Shown here one piece after another: positions 6,307 through 15,303 of a stretch of DNA of 64,000 nucleotides. Made by a program: the position numbers and the translations under genes. Under the pieces are notes generated by a model that was not told where the DNA came from, searched no databases, and saw nothing but the letters and a program-made list of their open reading frames with translations. How positions within the stretch are numbered: position 1 is the first letter of the stretch; every line of letters starts with the position of its first letter. The stretch comes from Lachnospiraceae bacterium (GTDB lineage Bacteria; Bacillota; Clostridia; Lachnospirales; Lachnospiraceae), in contig CAJTCY010000016.1 in the NCBI GenBank assembly GCA_910575075.1, forward strand, positions 1 through 64,000, read 5' to 3'.

Positions 6307-6930
6307 ATGGCGATGGATTTTAAACAGAGTGAAACCATGAAGAATTTGATGCGTGCGTTTGCAGGGGAAAGTCAGGCGAGAAATCGTTATACTTTTGCGG
6401 CAGCTCAGGCAAACAACCAGGGATTGTATGTGATTGAACATATTTTCAAATTCACGGCAGATCAGGAAAAAGAACATGCGGAGGTATTCTACAACCAGCT
6501 CAAAGAATTGGCAGGTGAGACAATTCATATTGACGGCGGCTATCCAGTAGATCTGAGTCCCAATATTTCAGATTTGTTGGATAAGGCACAGCATAATGAG
6601 TATGAAGAACATGATGACGTTTATAAGAATTTTGCAGATAAAGCGCAGGAAGAAGGTTTCGGGAAAGCAGCAGCAAAATTCCGCTTGATTGCAGAGATAG
6701 AAAAGCTTCATGGAGATCGTTTTGGAGCATTTGCCCAGCTTTTGAAAGATAATCAATTATTTGTTTCAAAGGTGGAGACTAAATGGATGTGCTTAAATTG
6801 CGGACATGTGCAGGAAGGAACGGAAGCACCGCAGAAATGTCCCGTTTGTGATCATGAACAGGGATGGTTTATCCGGATGGAGCTGGCGCCTTACTGCAGA
6901 GATGGAAACTTTCAGAATTTTTCTTCATAA
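6307..6930 (+). CDS. rbr: Rubrerythrin, 207 aa
   Basis: A non-heme iron peroxidase that reduces hydrogen peroxide in anaerobes. The N-terminal ferritin-like four-helix domain carries the paired Glu/His iron ligands (FAGESQARNRY, DQEKEHAEVFY and IAEIEKLHGDR). The C-terminal rubredoxin-like domain has its four Cys in CLNCGH and CPVCDH. Length is normal for the family. I chose the ATG at 6307, which begins MAMDFKQSE, because an AGGCAGGA site precedes it; an in-frame ATG at 6268 has no site. A strong terminator follows. Confidence 0.93.
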   Translation: MAMDFKQSETMKNLMRAFAGESQARNRYTFAAAQANNQGLYVIEHIFKFTADQEKEHAEVFYNQLKELAGETIHIDGGYPVDLSPNISDLLDKAQHNEYEEHDDVYKNFADKAQEEGFGKAAAKFRLIAEIEKLHGDRFGAFAQLLKDNQLFVSKVETKWMCLNCGHVQEGTEAPQKCPVCDHEQGWFIRMELAPYCRDGNFQNFSS

Positions 6931-6939
6931 AGCAGATTA

Positions 6940-6976
6940 AAAACGGAGCAGCAGCATTATTTGCTCCGTTTTTTTC
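6940..6976 (+). terminator. Intrinsic terminator of the rubrerythrin gene
   Basis: AAAACGGAGCA (6940-6950) pairs perfectly with TGCTCCGTTTT (6962-6972), followed by an uninterrupted T-run. Confidence 0.9.
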
Positions 6977-6977
6977 T

Positions 6978-7065
6978 CTTATAGGAAAGATCTTGCTACG
7001 CTAAAACGTGAAAGTAACTTTCCTATAAGAGAAAAAACAATAATCGCACTGAGGCGGAAAGGAAT
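6978..7065. repeat. Hairpin repeat element, copy 1
   Basis: A 15-bp perfect inverted repeat TCTCTTATAGGAAAG (6975-6989) with CTTTCCTATAAGAGA (7018-7032), around an ACGCTAAAACGT core. It is followed by ACAATAATCGCACTGAGGCG up to about 7065. The same arrangement recurs at 8606-8693. It is an interspersed, REP-like intergenic element with no coding capacity. Confidence 0.75.
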
Positions 7066-7088
7066 CCTCCGTGCAAGCACGGTACCCC

Positions 7089-7292
7089 TTAGGACAAATC
7101 CGCACTCGTAGATTTATTTGCTTCATCGGTTCCCCTATTATGCGTGATATTTATGCTGCATTCAGTAAACGCAGCACGGTATGCTGCTATATTCAATAGA
7201 AAAATCCTGCATATTTTAGGAAATATTTTTCCAATAGCAATTTTTACATAAACTCCGGTATCAAAAGGAATTTCAAAACACAGTTTTTTCAT
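7089..7292 (-). CDS. Doubtful small ORF, 67 aa
   Basis: An ATG at 7292 follows GAGGAAAAT at short spacing and opens 67 codons beginning MKKLCFEIPF. I recognise no family, and the tail runs up to the hairpin repeat. It lies in the 450-bp gap between rubrerythrin and the trigger-factor homologue. It may be a decayed gene end or simply an open stretch. Confidence 0.25.
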   Translation of the reverse strand: MKKLCFEIPFDTGVYVKIAIGKIFPKICRIFLLNIAAYRAAFTECSINITHNRGTDEANKSTSADLS

Positions 7293-7380
7293 ATTTTCCT
7301 CATAATTTTTTCAAAAAAGCCTGTCAAAATATATTTGTTAATGTTAATATGGAAAAAGTACAAATAACAGGAGGTTAAGA

Positions 7381-8532
7381 ATGAAAAAACGTAATTACAT
7401 ACTTGCGGCAGCAGTATTGGCCTTTGCGGTCATTCTGACAGGTTGCGGGGACAAAAATGATAAGAAAGAAGAAAGTACAGGGAAAGAGACAGATGATGTT
7501 TTGGCGTTTGATGTGAAAGATTATGTAGAGCTTGGAGAGTATAAAGGTCTGGATGTAACCTATCCCTTACCAGATGAAGTGACAGATGATGCGGTAAAGG
7601 AGGCTATTCAGGATACCTTGTATGAGAACACTGAGAGTAAGGAAGTGGACAGAGCTTCACAGGAAAACGATGTAGTCAATATTGATTATACTGGAACCAT
7701 GGAGGGGGAAGAATTTGAGGGCGGAAGCGACACAGACTGCGACTTGAAGATTGGTTCCGGAGAGTTTCTTCCTGAATTTGAGGAAAATCTGATTGGAAAG
7801 AAGGCTGGTGAAACAACGGTGTTTTCTTTGACTTTTCCGGATGATTATGATGAATCGTTAGCAGGATTAGCGGCAGAATTTACCGTAAAGGTCAATTCTG
7901 TCAGTGAGGAGATTGAGCCAGAATATAATGTTGATTTTGTGAAACGAGTTTCAGACTATGAGACAATTGAAGATTATGAGGCTTCTGTAAAAGAAGAATT
8001 GACAAAAAATGCACAGGATGAATCTGATACAGAGGCAGAGGATCATGCTTTGAGGATCGTAGCTGAGAATTCAAAGGTGGACGGATATCCTCAGAAACTG
8101 TATGATTTTTTCTATGATGATAATGTGGCTGGATATAAGGCATTTGCAGAGATGCAGGGGATGGAGTATGAAGAATTTCTGCAGACCTTTATGAGTGAAG
8201 AAGATATTAAGGAAGTGGTACAAGAACAGGTAAATGATTTTCTGCTCAGTAAGGCAATTATGGAAAAGGAAGGCATAGAGATTACGGACGAAGAATATGC
8301 GGAAGCGACAGAAGAATATGCCAAGGAAAATATGTTTGAAAGTGCAGAAGATTATGAGAAAGAATATGGAAAGACTTATATTATGACGCAGATGATCAGG
8401 GACAAGGCAGTTGCGTTTTTGAGAGAATCTGCTAATTTGCAGGGTATGTCATGGGATGAATACATCGGCGAAGAAGATGAAGAAGTGTATGAGGAAGATT
8501 TAGAGGAAGATGAAATAGATGAGGAAGAATGA
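7381..8532 (+). CDS. Secreted lipoprotein homologous to trigger factor (FKBP-type prolyl isomerase), 383 aa
   Basis: Residues 1-22 are a lipoprotein signal ending in the lipobox LTGC, so the mature protein is anchored outside the membrane. An FKBP-type domain follows at about residues 95-180 (NIDYTGTMEGEEFEGGSDTD, then GSGEFLPEFEENLIGKKAGE). A helical region resembling the trigger factor C-terminal substrate-cradle follows to about residue 355. The last ~25 residues are almost all Asp/Glu. The N-terminal ribosome-binding domain of cytosolic trigger factor is missing. It probably helps exported proteins fold at the cell surface. An AGGAGG site precedes the ATG, and a strong terminator follows. 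Confidence 0.85.
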   Translation: MKKRNYILAAAVLAFAVILTGCGDKNDKKEESTGKETDDVLAFDVKDYVELGEYKGLDVTYPLPDEVTDDAVKEAIQDTLYENTESKEVDRASQENDVVNIDYTGTMEGEEFEGGSDTDCDLKIGSGEFLPEFEENLIGKKAGETTVFSLTFPDDYDESLAGLAAEFTVKVNSVSEEIEPEYNVDFVKRVSDYETIEDYEASVKEELTKNAQDESDTEAEDHALRIVAENSKVDGYPQKLYDFFYDDNVAGYKAFAEMQGMEYEEFLQTFMSEEDIKEVVQEQVNDFLLSKAIMEKEGIEITDEEYAEATEEYAKENMFESAEDYEKEYGKTYIMTQMIRDKAVAFLRESANLQGMSWDEYIGEEDEEVYEEDLEEDEIDEEE

Positions 8533-8565
8533 TCATTGGCTCAAAGAGCATTGGGTCAAAGATGG

Positions 8566-8605
8566 AAACAGGATGTCAGAAGGTGGCTTTTGACATCCTG
8601 TTTTA
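8566..8605 (+). terminator. Intrinsic terminator
   Basis: AAACAGGATGTCA (8566-8578) pairs with TGACATCCTGTTT (8591-8603), a perfect 13-bp stem followed by a short T-rich stretch. It ends the lipoprotein gene. Confidence 0.85.
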
Positions 8606-8750
8606 TTCTATAGGAAAGACCTTGTCACGCTAAAGCGTGACAAGGTCTTCCTATAAGAGAAATAACAATAATCGCACTGCGGCGGAAAGGAATATGTCGC
8701 TAAAGCGACCCGCCGCAGGCGGTGAATCCTGCGTAGCAGGATTTTTTTTA
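8606..8750. repeat. Hairpin repeat element, copy 2, with satellite hairpins
   Basis: A near-perfect long stem TATAGGAAAGACCTTGTCACGC pairs, with one extra A, across a TAAA loop (8609-8655). It is followed by the shared tail ACAATAATCGCACTGCGGCG to 8693. Then come GTCGC-TAAA-GCGAC (8697-8710), a CCGCC/GGCGG hairpin and ATCCTGC-GTA-GCAGGAT followed by eight T (about 8727-8750). The last acts as a terminator on the + strand. It is homologous to the copy at 6978-7065 and sits immediately after the HAD gene's stop codon. Confidence 0.75.
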
Positions 8751-8751
8751 T

Positions 8752-9414
8752 TCAGGCGAGTGAGAAGATAATTTTCTCCAGTTCATCTGCAGTATCAGCA
8801 ATCGTGGAAGCGCCATGCTGTTCGAGAAACTGTCGGGAGCGGAAGCCCCAACTTACACTGATGCAGGGAATTCCTGCATTTTGGGCGGTGCAGATATCTA
8901 CATCAGAATCACCGACATAAATACAATGTTCAGGGAGGGAATGTAATTCTTCCATAGCTTTGATGACCGTATTAGGAGCTGGTTTTGGGGAAATCTGAGA
9001 AGATTCTCCGATTGCGGTGGCAATGTAAGGAGAAAAAAAATCCTGGCAGAGTTCCTTGACAGCCAGATCAAATTTATTAGAGACAACAGCCAGTTTATAG
9101 CCTGCGGCATCCGCTTTTTTTATAAAATCTATGATTCCGGGAAACGGGCAGGTGTTATCCTTTTTATGTATTTCATAATGTTTCTTGAAGGTATTCAGGC
9201 AATCTTTAAATTCCGCAAAGGCTTGTCCGCCTGGAATCGCGCGTTCCATTAAAACAGTTACACCATTTCCTACCATCTGGCGTATCTGATCCTGAGAATA
9301 GGTTGGAAGCTGGTATTTTTTCAGTGCGTAATTTACACTGTTAGTCAGATCAGCCAAAGTATTTAACAAGGTGCCGTCTAAATCAAAAATGATGGTATCA
9401 ATAGTATTAGGCAT
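8752..9414 (-). CDS. HAD-superfamily phosphatase, phosphoglycolate phosphatase-like, 220 aa
   Basis: HAD motif I is FDLDGTLLNT (residue ~10; nucleophile Asp in DLDG). Motif II is the Ser of AVVSNK (~114), motif III is Lys in ISPKPAPNT, and motif IV is GDSDVD (~171). The alpha-helical cap of ~65 residues (residues ~18-85) places it in the Gph/PgmB-like group. It removes phosphate from a small phosphorylated metabolite, and the substrate cannot be told from sequence. An AAGGAGGG site precedes the ATG at 9414. A mobile element (9451-9784) lies just upstream. Confidence 0.88.
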   Translation of the reverse strand: MPNTIDTIIFDLDGTLLNTLADLTNSVNYALKKYQLPTYSQDQIRQMVGNGVTVLMERAIPGGQAFAEFKDCLNTFKKHYEIHKKDNTCPFPGIIDFIKKADAAGYKLAVVSNKFDLAVKELCQDFFSPYIATAIGESSQISPKPAPNTVIKAMEELHSLPEHCIYVGDSDVDICTAQNAGIPCISVSWGFRSRQFLEQHGASTIADTADELEKIIFSLA

Positions 9415-9450
9415 GATTATGCCCTCCTTTCCTCAAAAATCCGGTAATAT

Positions 9451-9784
9451 TAGGCAATTGCGAAACTATCAAATTATTGAAATTTCATATACAATTTATA
9501 CAATTATACTAAAATATTTTATTCATACGAAACGCACAAAATGCAGGGCGCACCAAGCATTACAACGAACCACTTAATACGAAAATCATGTTCCGCAAAG
9601 GCTTCCATGATTTTTGTGTTTTTTCCTTAGTAATGTCAGTTTTTTGACATAGAGGGATGCTTTGGAGTACGTTTCCATGGTGCTAGAATGCATTTCTTAG
9701 CGTTTCGTATGATAAAATATTTCTTCTTAAATTTTTTGAATTGTATATGAAATTCAAAAAATTACTGAGTTTCGCAATTGCCTA
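9451..9784. mobile_element. MITE-like element, copy A (full length, 334 bp)
   Basis: The ends are TAGGCAATTGCGAAAC and its complement GTTTCGCAATTGCCTA (inverted terminal repeats at 9451 and 9784). Complementarity extends some 60-90 bp inward with mismatches. Both sides carry AAAATCCGGTAAT (9436-9448 and 9785-9797), a 13-bp target duplication with two extra bases on the left. The middle has a hairpin TGTCAGTTTTTTGACA (9636-9651) but no ORF, so any movement would need a transposase from elsewhere. Related copies lie at 23041, 25751, 26075 and 35212, and a scar at 56418. Confidence 0.85.
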
Positions 9785-10001
9785 AAAATCCGGTAATTGG
9801 TAATTGCAAACAGCTTTCCGATTGCTGACTGTTCCTATAGATTATCATAACTCAATATACAGTTCAAGCGTTATCTGTTTTGGGGAAAGCTAAGTTTTCA
9901 TTTGCAGCAAGGGGAAATTTGCATTTTCATTTTCTGGTAAATGTGATAAAATGAGCTTTAAAGGAAATGTACAAAACAGCACGCAAGAATGGAGAAGTAT
10001 T

Positions 10002-12026
10002 ATGTGGGAAAAAGTATGGAATCATGAAAAGATTGCTTATGGGGGAGATTATAATCCAGAACAGTGGCCAGAGGATACCTGGGAGGAGGACATGCGTCTT
10101 CTTAAGTTAGCTCATGTGGATATTTTGACTTTAAATGTATTTTCCTGGGCGGCACTGCAGCCTTCAGAAGAAGAATATAGATTCGAAAAGCTGGACAAAA
10201 TCATGGAATTGGCCAGGAAACATAATATGAAAGTATGCCTTGCCACCAGCACGGCAGCGCATCCGGCATGGATGGCAAGAAAATATCCGGAAATTTTGCG
10301 TACCGATTTTACCGGGATAAAACGCAAATTCGGCGCCCGGCATAATTCTTGTCCGAACAGTCTGGTATACCGGAAATATTCTGTACGTCTTGCCGAAAAG
10401 CTTGCGGAGCGTTACGGTGACTGTGAGAATCTTGTGGCATGGCATATTTCCAATGAATATGGAGGCGAGTGCTACTGTGAGAATTGTGAAAAAGCGTTTC
10501 GGGTATGGCTGAAGAAACGCTATAAGACACTTGAAGAGCTGAATCGCGCCTGGAATACCTCATTTTGGGGACATACGTTTTATGATTGGGAGGAGATTGT
10601 GCTGCCTAACCAGCGGTCTGAGCATTTAGATGAGGATCACACAGCAGCGCAGACCATCAGTATTGATTACCGCAGATTTAATTCTGACAGTATTTTGGAT
10701 TGTTTTCGCATGGAATATGATGCAGTGAAAAAGTTTACGCCGGATATTCCGGTAACCACGAACCTTATGGGCGCTTATAAAGCTTTAGATTATCATAAAT
10801 GGGGAAATTATATGGATTTTATTTCCTGGGACAATTATCCGTCAAATGAGGATTCGATCAGTAAAACGGCATGGAATCATGATCTGATGCGAGGAGTAGG
10901 AAACGGAAAACCATTTGTACTCATGGAACAGACACCCAGCCAGCAGAACTGGCAGCCATTTAATGCATTGAAGCGTCCGGGTGTTATGAGGCTGTGGAGT
11001 TATCAGGCGGTGGCACATGGCTCGGATGCAGTAATGTTTTTCCAAATGAAACGCAGCATCGGCTCATGCGAGAAATATCATGGAGCAGTAATTTCTCATG
11101 CAGGGCATGAACATACAAGAGTATTCCGGGAAGTGGCGGAGCTGGGAGCCGAACTGGATAAACTGGGCGGAGAAATTTTAGGTTCCACAGGAGCTGCGAA
11201 AACAGCGTTGATGTTTGACTGGGAAAACTGGTGGGCGGTGGAATATTCAGCAGGCCCCAGTGTCAGCCTGAAATATCAGGATGAGATTTTAAACTATTAT
11301 ACAGCGCTTCATACCCAGAATATTCCGGTGGACATTGTGGGAGAAGAAGATGACCTGTCCCAGTATAAACTGGTAATTGCTCCTGTGCTGTATATGACCA
11401 GACCGGGCGCGGATGTAAGAATTCGTGAATTTGTTGAGCATGGAGGAACCTTTATTACCACATTTTTCAGCGGTTATGTAGACGAAAATGATTTGGTAAT
11501 TATCGGAGGATATCCAGGAAAACTCAGAGATATACTGGGGATCTGGGTAGAAGAAACGGATGCTCTTCCTGACACGAAGAAAAATAGTTTTGTTTATGAT
11601 GGCCAGACATACAGCGCACAGCTGCTCTGTGACATTTTGCATTTGGAGGGCGCACAATCTCTGGCAGAATATGAGGAAGATTTTTATGCTGGAGCACCAG
11701 TGATTACCTGCAATAAATTCGGAAAAGGAACTGCCTATTATGTGGGAACAAGATCAGAGCAGGCATTTTATGAAAAATTGATAAGAGAAATATGTGAGAA
11801 ACAGCAGATAGAACCTGCCGCCAATGCACCCTCTGGCGTTGAGGCGGTAGAACGGTTTAGGGATAAAGAGCATTATCTCTTCTTACTGAATCATAATGAA
11901 GTGGATAAACAGGTTCCTGTACCAGAGTCAGGAACAGATTTGCTCACTGGAAATAATTATCGAAAGGATCAATGCCTGAATTTAGCGGCAAAAGGAGTGG
12001 CTGTCCTGAAATGGATGGAAGAATAG
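10002..12026 (+). CDS. GH42 beta-galactosidase, 674 aa
   Basis: Hydrolyses beta-galactosides or beta-galactosyl side chains; cytoplasmic, no signal peptide. The opening block (YGGDYNPEQWPEDTWEEDM) and the acid/base motif HISNEYGGECYC (Glu ~152) are GH42 hallmarks. The neighbouring Cys cluster ECYCENC is the zinc site. The nucleophile Glu lies in VLMEQTPSQQNW (~309). A beta-galactosidase trimerisation domain follows (from ~390). The ATG at 10002 (MWEKVWNHEK) has a GGAGAAG site; the in-frame ATG at 9951 does not. The 915-residue gene starts 12 bp later, so co-transcription is likely. Confidence 0.93.
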   Translation: MWEKVWNHEKIAYGGDYNPEQWPEDTWEEDMRLLKLAHVDILTLNVFSWAALQPSEEEYRFEKLDKIMELARKHNMKVCLATSTAAHPAWMARKYPEILRTDFTGIKRKFGARHNSCPNSLVYRKYSVRLAEKLAERYGDCENLVAWHISNEYGGECYCENCEKAFRVWLKKRYKTLEELNRAWNTSFWGHTFYDWEEIVLPNQRSEHLDEDHTAAQTISIDYRRFNSDSILDCFRMEYDAVKKFTPDIPVTTNLMGAYKALDYHKWGNYMDFISWDNYPSNEDSISKTAWNHDLMRGVGNGKPFVLMEQTPSQQNWQPFNALKRPGVMRLWSYQAVAHGSDAVMFFQMKRSIGSCEKYHGAVISHAGHEHTRVFREVAELGAELDKLGGEILGSTGAAKTALMFDWENWWAVEYSAGPSVSLKYQDEILNYYTALHTQNIPVDIVGEEDDLSQYKLVIAPVLYMTRPGADVRIREFVEHGGTFITTFFSGYVDENDLVIIGGYPGKLRDILGIWVEETDALPDTKKNSFVYDGQTYSAQLLCDILHLEGAQSLAEYEEDFYAGAPVITCNKFGKGTAYYVGTRSEQAFYEKLIREICEKQQIEPAANAPSGVEAVERFRDKEHYLFLLNHNEVDKQVPVPESGTDLLTGNNYRKDQCLNLAAKGVAVLKWMEE

Positions 12027-12038
12027 TGAGGGATTGAC

Positions 12039-14786
12039 ATGATTCTGCTTAGAGCAAACAGTGAGCTAAAGAACGTATTTGGGCGTATGTTAAAGGCAAT
12101 GAAGGTAAATGTTGCATGGACAGGTAAATTTGTGGTCTTGAATAATTTTCTGATTATGTCTGGCAATGTCCGTTCACTTGTTTTTAATTTTGACAATCGG
12201 AAAGTGAATACCAATATCATTGAATTGCCGGACCGGGAAGAAGATACGGAACCGGTGGAGGATAATGAGTTTCTTACGAATGTGCTGAACATGGCATTGT
12301 ACGCATTTGGAAAATGGGGCGTTATCAAAGGCATCAGAGTAGACCAGGATTACAGCCAGCTCAATAGCCTGTTTCAGGAAATCCTCAAAGATATGAAGAT
12401 AACACCGGGATTCAGAGATGATAATTTTCGCTTTTATAAAGACAATGTTCAGATTACCTATGAAGAAGTAGTGCAGGCTGCCGTAGAGGAAGGAAACCGC
12501 AGAGCTCAGGAAATGAAAGAAGAGGAAGAAGACAACCAGCCAGAAGAACACTTGGGGCTGTGGCACAAAATCTGTTGGGAAATGGAACGGTGCAGTTTTG
12601 CGAAAAGTGAACTTACTGACTACGAAAGACATGCTGACCGTCTGGGGAATAATTTTTACCTCACAGGTTTTCACTGTCCGAAATGCCAGGAAAAGCTGTT
12701 TATGGTGATTTATCCTGAAGGAGAAGAATATCCGGTGGACACTCAGGAGGGAAAAGTGTATTTGGCAAGAGCGTATACCTGCCAGGAATGCAATACATTT
12801 TATACTCCAAGACCGGGAAAGCTGCTGCGGGAAGGGGATATATATTCTCTCAAGTTTGGCAGTGACGAGGATGCGTACCAGGATTATCAGGAGCTTTTGG
12901 GCAATGCCGGGCAGCGAACCACTAATTATCATTTTAATGAGTATGAATGGGAGCGGGGAAAGAAGAAACAGCCGGAAACAATTGAGCGTGCATGTGCAGA
13001 AATGGAAGATATGCCAGAAGAAGAGCTTCTTATACTGGAGGGGAAACTGGAGGCAGGGTTTTATCCCATGAAAAAGGCGGAACCTTATATGAGAAGAGTG
13101 AAAGAGCTGCTGCGCAGACAAAGAGAGAAAAATGGCTTCTCCAAGGCAGAAGAGACAGGCAGCGGCAGAAGAAGTTTTGAGAGCGGCAGGGGAAAAGAAG
13201 GAGAGGAGAGAAAGCAAGAAGCCGTTTTACATGCACGAAGAATAACCCCGGAGGCGGCCGGAGGAATAGCCTTAACGAAGGAAGACAGTCTCAAAGGCAT
13301 TCAAAATACAGGACAAGGCGTAAATGAAAAAATATCAGGCAGGGACGAGGATAATAAGCGGGCAGACAATGGAAAGACAGGTGACCAGGATAGAACGGAT
13401 AAATCTGCAGGAACAGCCGTGAGACGAAAGGATACAGCACAAAAATATGATGCACGTATGAAGGTGCTGGATCGTATGTCACTGCGGCAGATGCAGGAGC
13501 TGAGACGTCAGATTCAGTCAGATAACAATTTGAACCATGATCAGAGAATGGATTATGAGCGCCAGATTAGCCGGGCAGCGGAACAGAAAGCCGCAGAAGA
13601 AATCCGTCAGAAGGCAGAAAGCTGTAAAGAGAAGCCCTATAGTGTAATTACAAAGGTCATGGCAGAAGTGGAGAAGTCTCAGGCTCCGGAGCAGGAAAAG
13701 TCCCAGGTGATGCAGCAATTAGAAGAATTGAGGAGAAAACGGGGACAGGCAGAGGCAAAGCATCTTGTGGAATCTGTGCCTGTCAACATGAATCACAGCC
13801 AATACCGCAATTTCCGTGAAAAATTGTCGCAGTATCAGGATGTGGATATTTCTCCTTACGAGCAGATTTTAGATGAGAAACGAAAGCAAGCCGGCAAGAT
13901 GGAACTGGATCATATGATGAGACGGGTGAAGAAGAGTGACCGCAAGAGCCTTATGAATATGTTAAAGCAGCTGAAAGAAGGGTTTACCGAGGAAGATGCC
14001 GCACCGATGCGAAAAGAAATCGAAGACAGGCTGTGGAAGCTGGATGAGGCGGCGATTGATAAAATTTGTCCCAATATTATGAGTATGACTTTTGACGAGG
14101 CTGCAGAAGCTTATGAGAAAATTGAAGGAGGGGCATTTCTTCCAGAATTAAAGACCAACACGCTGGAGATGATTGATAAACGGCTTACCAAGCTGAAAAT
14201 GGATGAGTGCGGACTTCTGGTTGAGAAATTAAAGGAAGAGTTAAAAGGGAAAGTGAAAGATACACAGCGGCTTCACTTTTATGAGGTGAGAAAAATTATG
14301 CGGGGGGACTGGGAGCCAGATGAGGCTGCCCTGGCGGCTTGCGCCCTTAATACATATGCTGCGGACCGAAGCCGCTATGAATATCCGATTTTGATCTGTG
14401 ATTCTTCAGTAAGAAAAAACGGGCGGGAAGGCTTTCTGCTGACGCCGGATCATATTTTCTATAACAGTGCTTTCAGCAGTGAAAAAATAGCAGTGCGGGC
14501 AATAACAGGTATCCAGGGAAATACAGGGCTTTTAAACCGTGGAATTTATTTGAGCCGTGGAAATGGCGTTAAGACAAAGATTCCTGGCGGAATTCCAGCG
14601 AAAGAACTGGAGAATTTTGGAGAAGTGCTGGATCAGTTTGTATCCTATCTTCAGGAAAAACCAGAATCCAGAAGTATTTCCTATCTGGCAAAGGAAATGC
14701 ATGAGGTGAAATGTTGTTACCGGTGCGGATTTACCTATCAGGAGGGCAATGTTTGTCCCAAATGCGGAAATCAGGCGAACCGTTAG
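12039..14786 (+). CDS. Large protein of unknown function with two zinc ribbons, 915 aa
   Basis: No family recognised. An N-terminal ~165 residues of mixed composition is followed by a zinc-binding region (CPKC...CQEC, residues ~206-250). A long charged, probably disordered and coiled-coil section follows (residues ~320-700, rich in Glu/Lys/Gln/Arg). Then comes a globular part (~755-880, with GFLLTPDHIFYNSAFSSEKI, resembling small PH-like domains), and last a zinc ribbon CYRCGFTYQEGNVCPKCG. There is no signal peptide or membrane span, so it is probably cytoplasmic. The gap to the GH42 gene is 12 bp. The zinc ribbon plus PH-like fold suggests a scaffold role (inference). Confidence 0.75.
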   Translation: MILLRANSELKNVFGRMLKAMKVNVAWTGKFVVLNNFLIMSGNVRSLVFNFDNRKVNTNIIELPDREEDTEPVEDNEFLTNVLNMALYAFGKWGVIKGIRVDQDYSQLNSLFQEILKDMKITPGFRDDNFRFYKDNVQITYEEVVQAAVEEGNRRAQEMKEEEEDNQPEEHLGLWHKICWEMERCSFAKSELTDYERHADRLGNNFYLTGFHCPKCQEKLFMVIYPEGEEYPVDTQEGKVYLARAYTCQECNTFYTPRPGKLLREGDIYSLKFGSDEDAYQDYQELLGNAGQRTTNYHFNEYEWERGKKKQPETIERACAEMEDMPEEELLILEGKLEAGFYPMKKAEPYMRRVKELLRRQREKNGFSKAEETGSGRRSFESGRGKEGEERKQEAVLHARRITPEAAGGIALTKEDSLKGIQNTGQGVNEKISGRDEDNKRADNGKTGDQDRTDKSAGTAVRRKDTAQKYDARMKVLDRMSLRQMQELRRQIQSDNNLNHDQRMDYERQISRAAEQKAAEEIRQKAESCKEKPYSVITKVMAEVEKSQAPEQEKSQVMQQLEELRRKRGQAEAKHLVESVPVNMNHSQYRNFREKLSQYQDVDISPYEQILDEKRKQAGKMELDHMMRRVKKSDRKSLMNMLKQLKEGFTEEDAAPMRKEIEDRLWKLDEAAIDKICPNIMSMTFDEAAEAYEKIEGGAFLPELKTNTLEMIDKRLTKLKMDECGLLVEKLKEELKGKVKDTQRLHFYEVRKIMRGDWEPDEAALAACALNTYAADRSRYEYPILICDSSVRKNGREGFLLTPDHIFYNSAFSSEKIAVRAITGIQGNTGLLNRGIYLSRGNGVKTKIPGGIPAKELENFGEVLDQFVSYLQEKPESRSISYLAKEMHEVKCCYRCGFTYQEGNVCPKCGNQANR

Positions 14787-14822
14787 TTTCATATATTTGA
14801 GCAGGTCGGATGGAGAGAGCAT

Positions 14823-15080
14823 TCAGTCTTTCCCCATCAGGCTGCGGAGTGGATTGACCTGTTTGGCACGTGCCATAATATCATCTGTGTTCTGCTGCAG
14901 GTACTGACTCAAGTGTTCGATTTCCTCTGGAGTAAATCCAGAGGATTTTTCGATGATGCCTGAAGGCAGCGTGCCTTCTGCATAATCATTTCCTCTTTCA
15001 AAAGTGACGTGGACAATTTTTTGTCCTTTTTTGTTTATGATGCCAGAATGAGTCATACGGAGTTCGTCAGATTGTTTCAT
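14823..15080 (-). CDS. Small protein of unknown function, 85 aa
   Basis: The start ATG at 15080 follows AAGGGGGAA. The peptide is soluble and charged. Its second half (FTPEEIEHLSQYLQQNTDDI, then MARAK) looks helical. I recognise no family. It is convergent with the preceding 915-residue gene and divergent from the CotH-domain gene. Confidence 0.65.
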   Translation of the reverse strand: MKQSDELRMTHSGIINKKGQKIVHVTFERGNDYAEGTLPSGIIEKSSGFTPEEIEHLSQYLQQNTDDIMARAKQVNPLRSLMGKD

Positions 15081-15303
15081 GGATTGTTCCCCCTTATTCT
15101 GTGATTATATGTAAATAAATGATGATTCTCCCAAAATAGATATAAACATCAACTTTTATTCAGGGTAACATAATTTCGGAAGGTATTCAAGATAAATACG
15201 AAAATTCTGAAGATATAAGCAAAGTTTTGTTTACCTGTGGATTGCTTCATGTTACAATGACAGTAACTATTGATATGAAGATGAAGGTATGAAGGAGGTT
15301 TTT

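Noticed and set aside
9785-9830. GGTAATTGCAAAC just after MITE copy A as a further copy
   Set aside because: Only about 12 bases match the family end and no partner end or target duplication is seen.
12174-13217. 347-codon ORF on the minus strand
   Set aside because: It lies fully antisense to the 915-residue gene, has a low-complexity composition and no start site.
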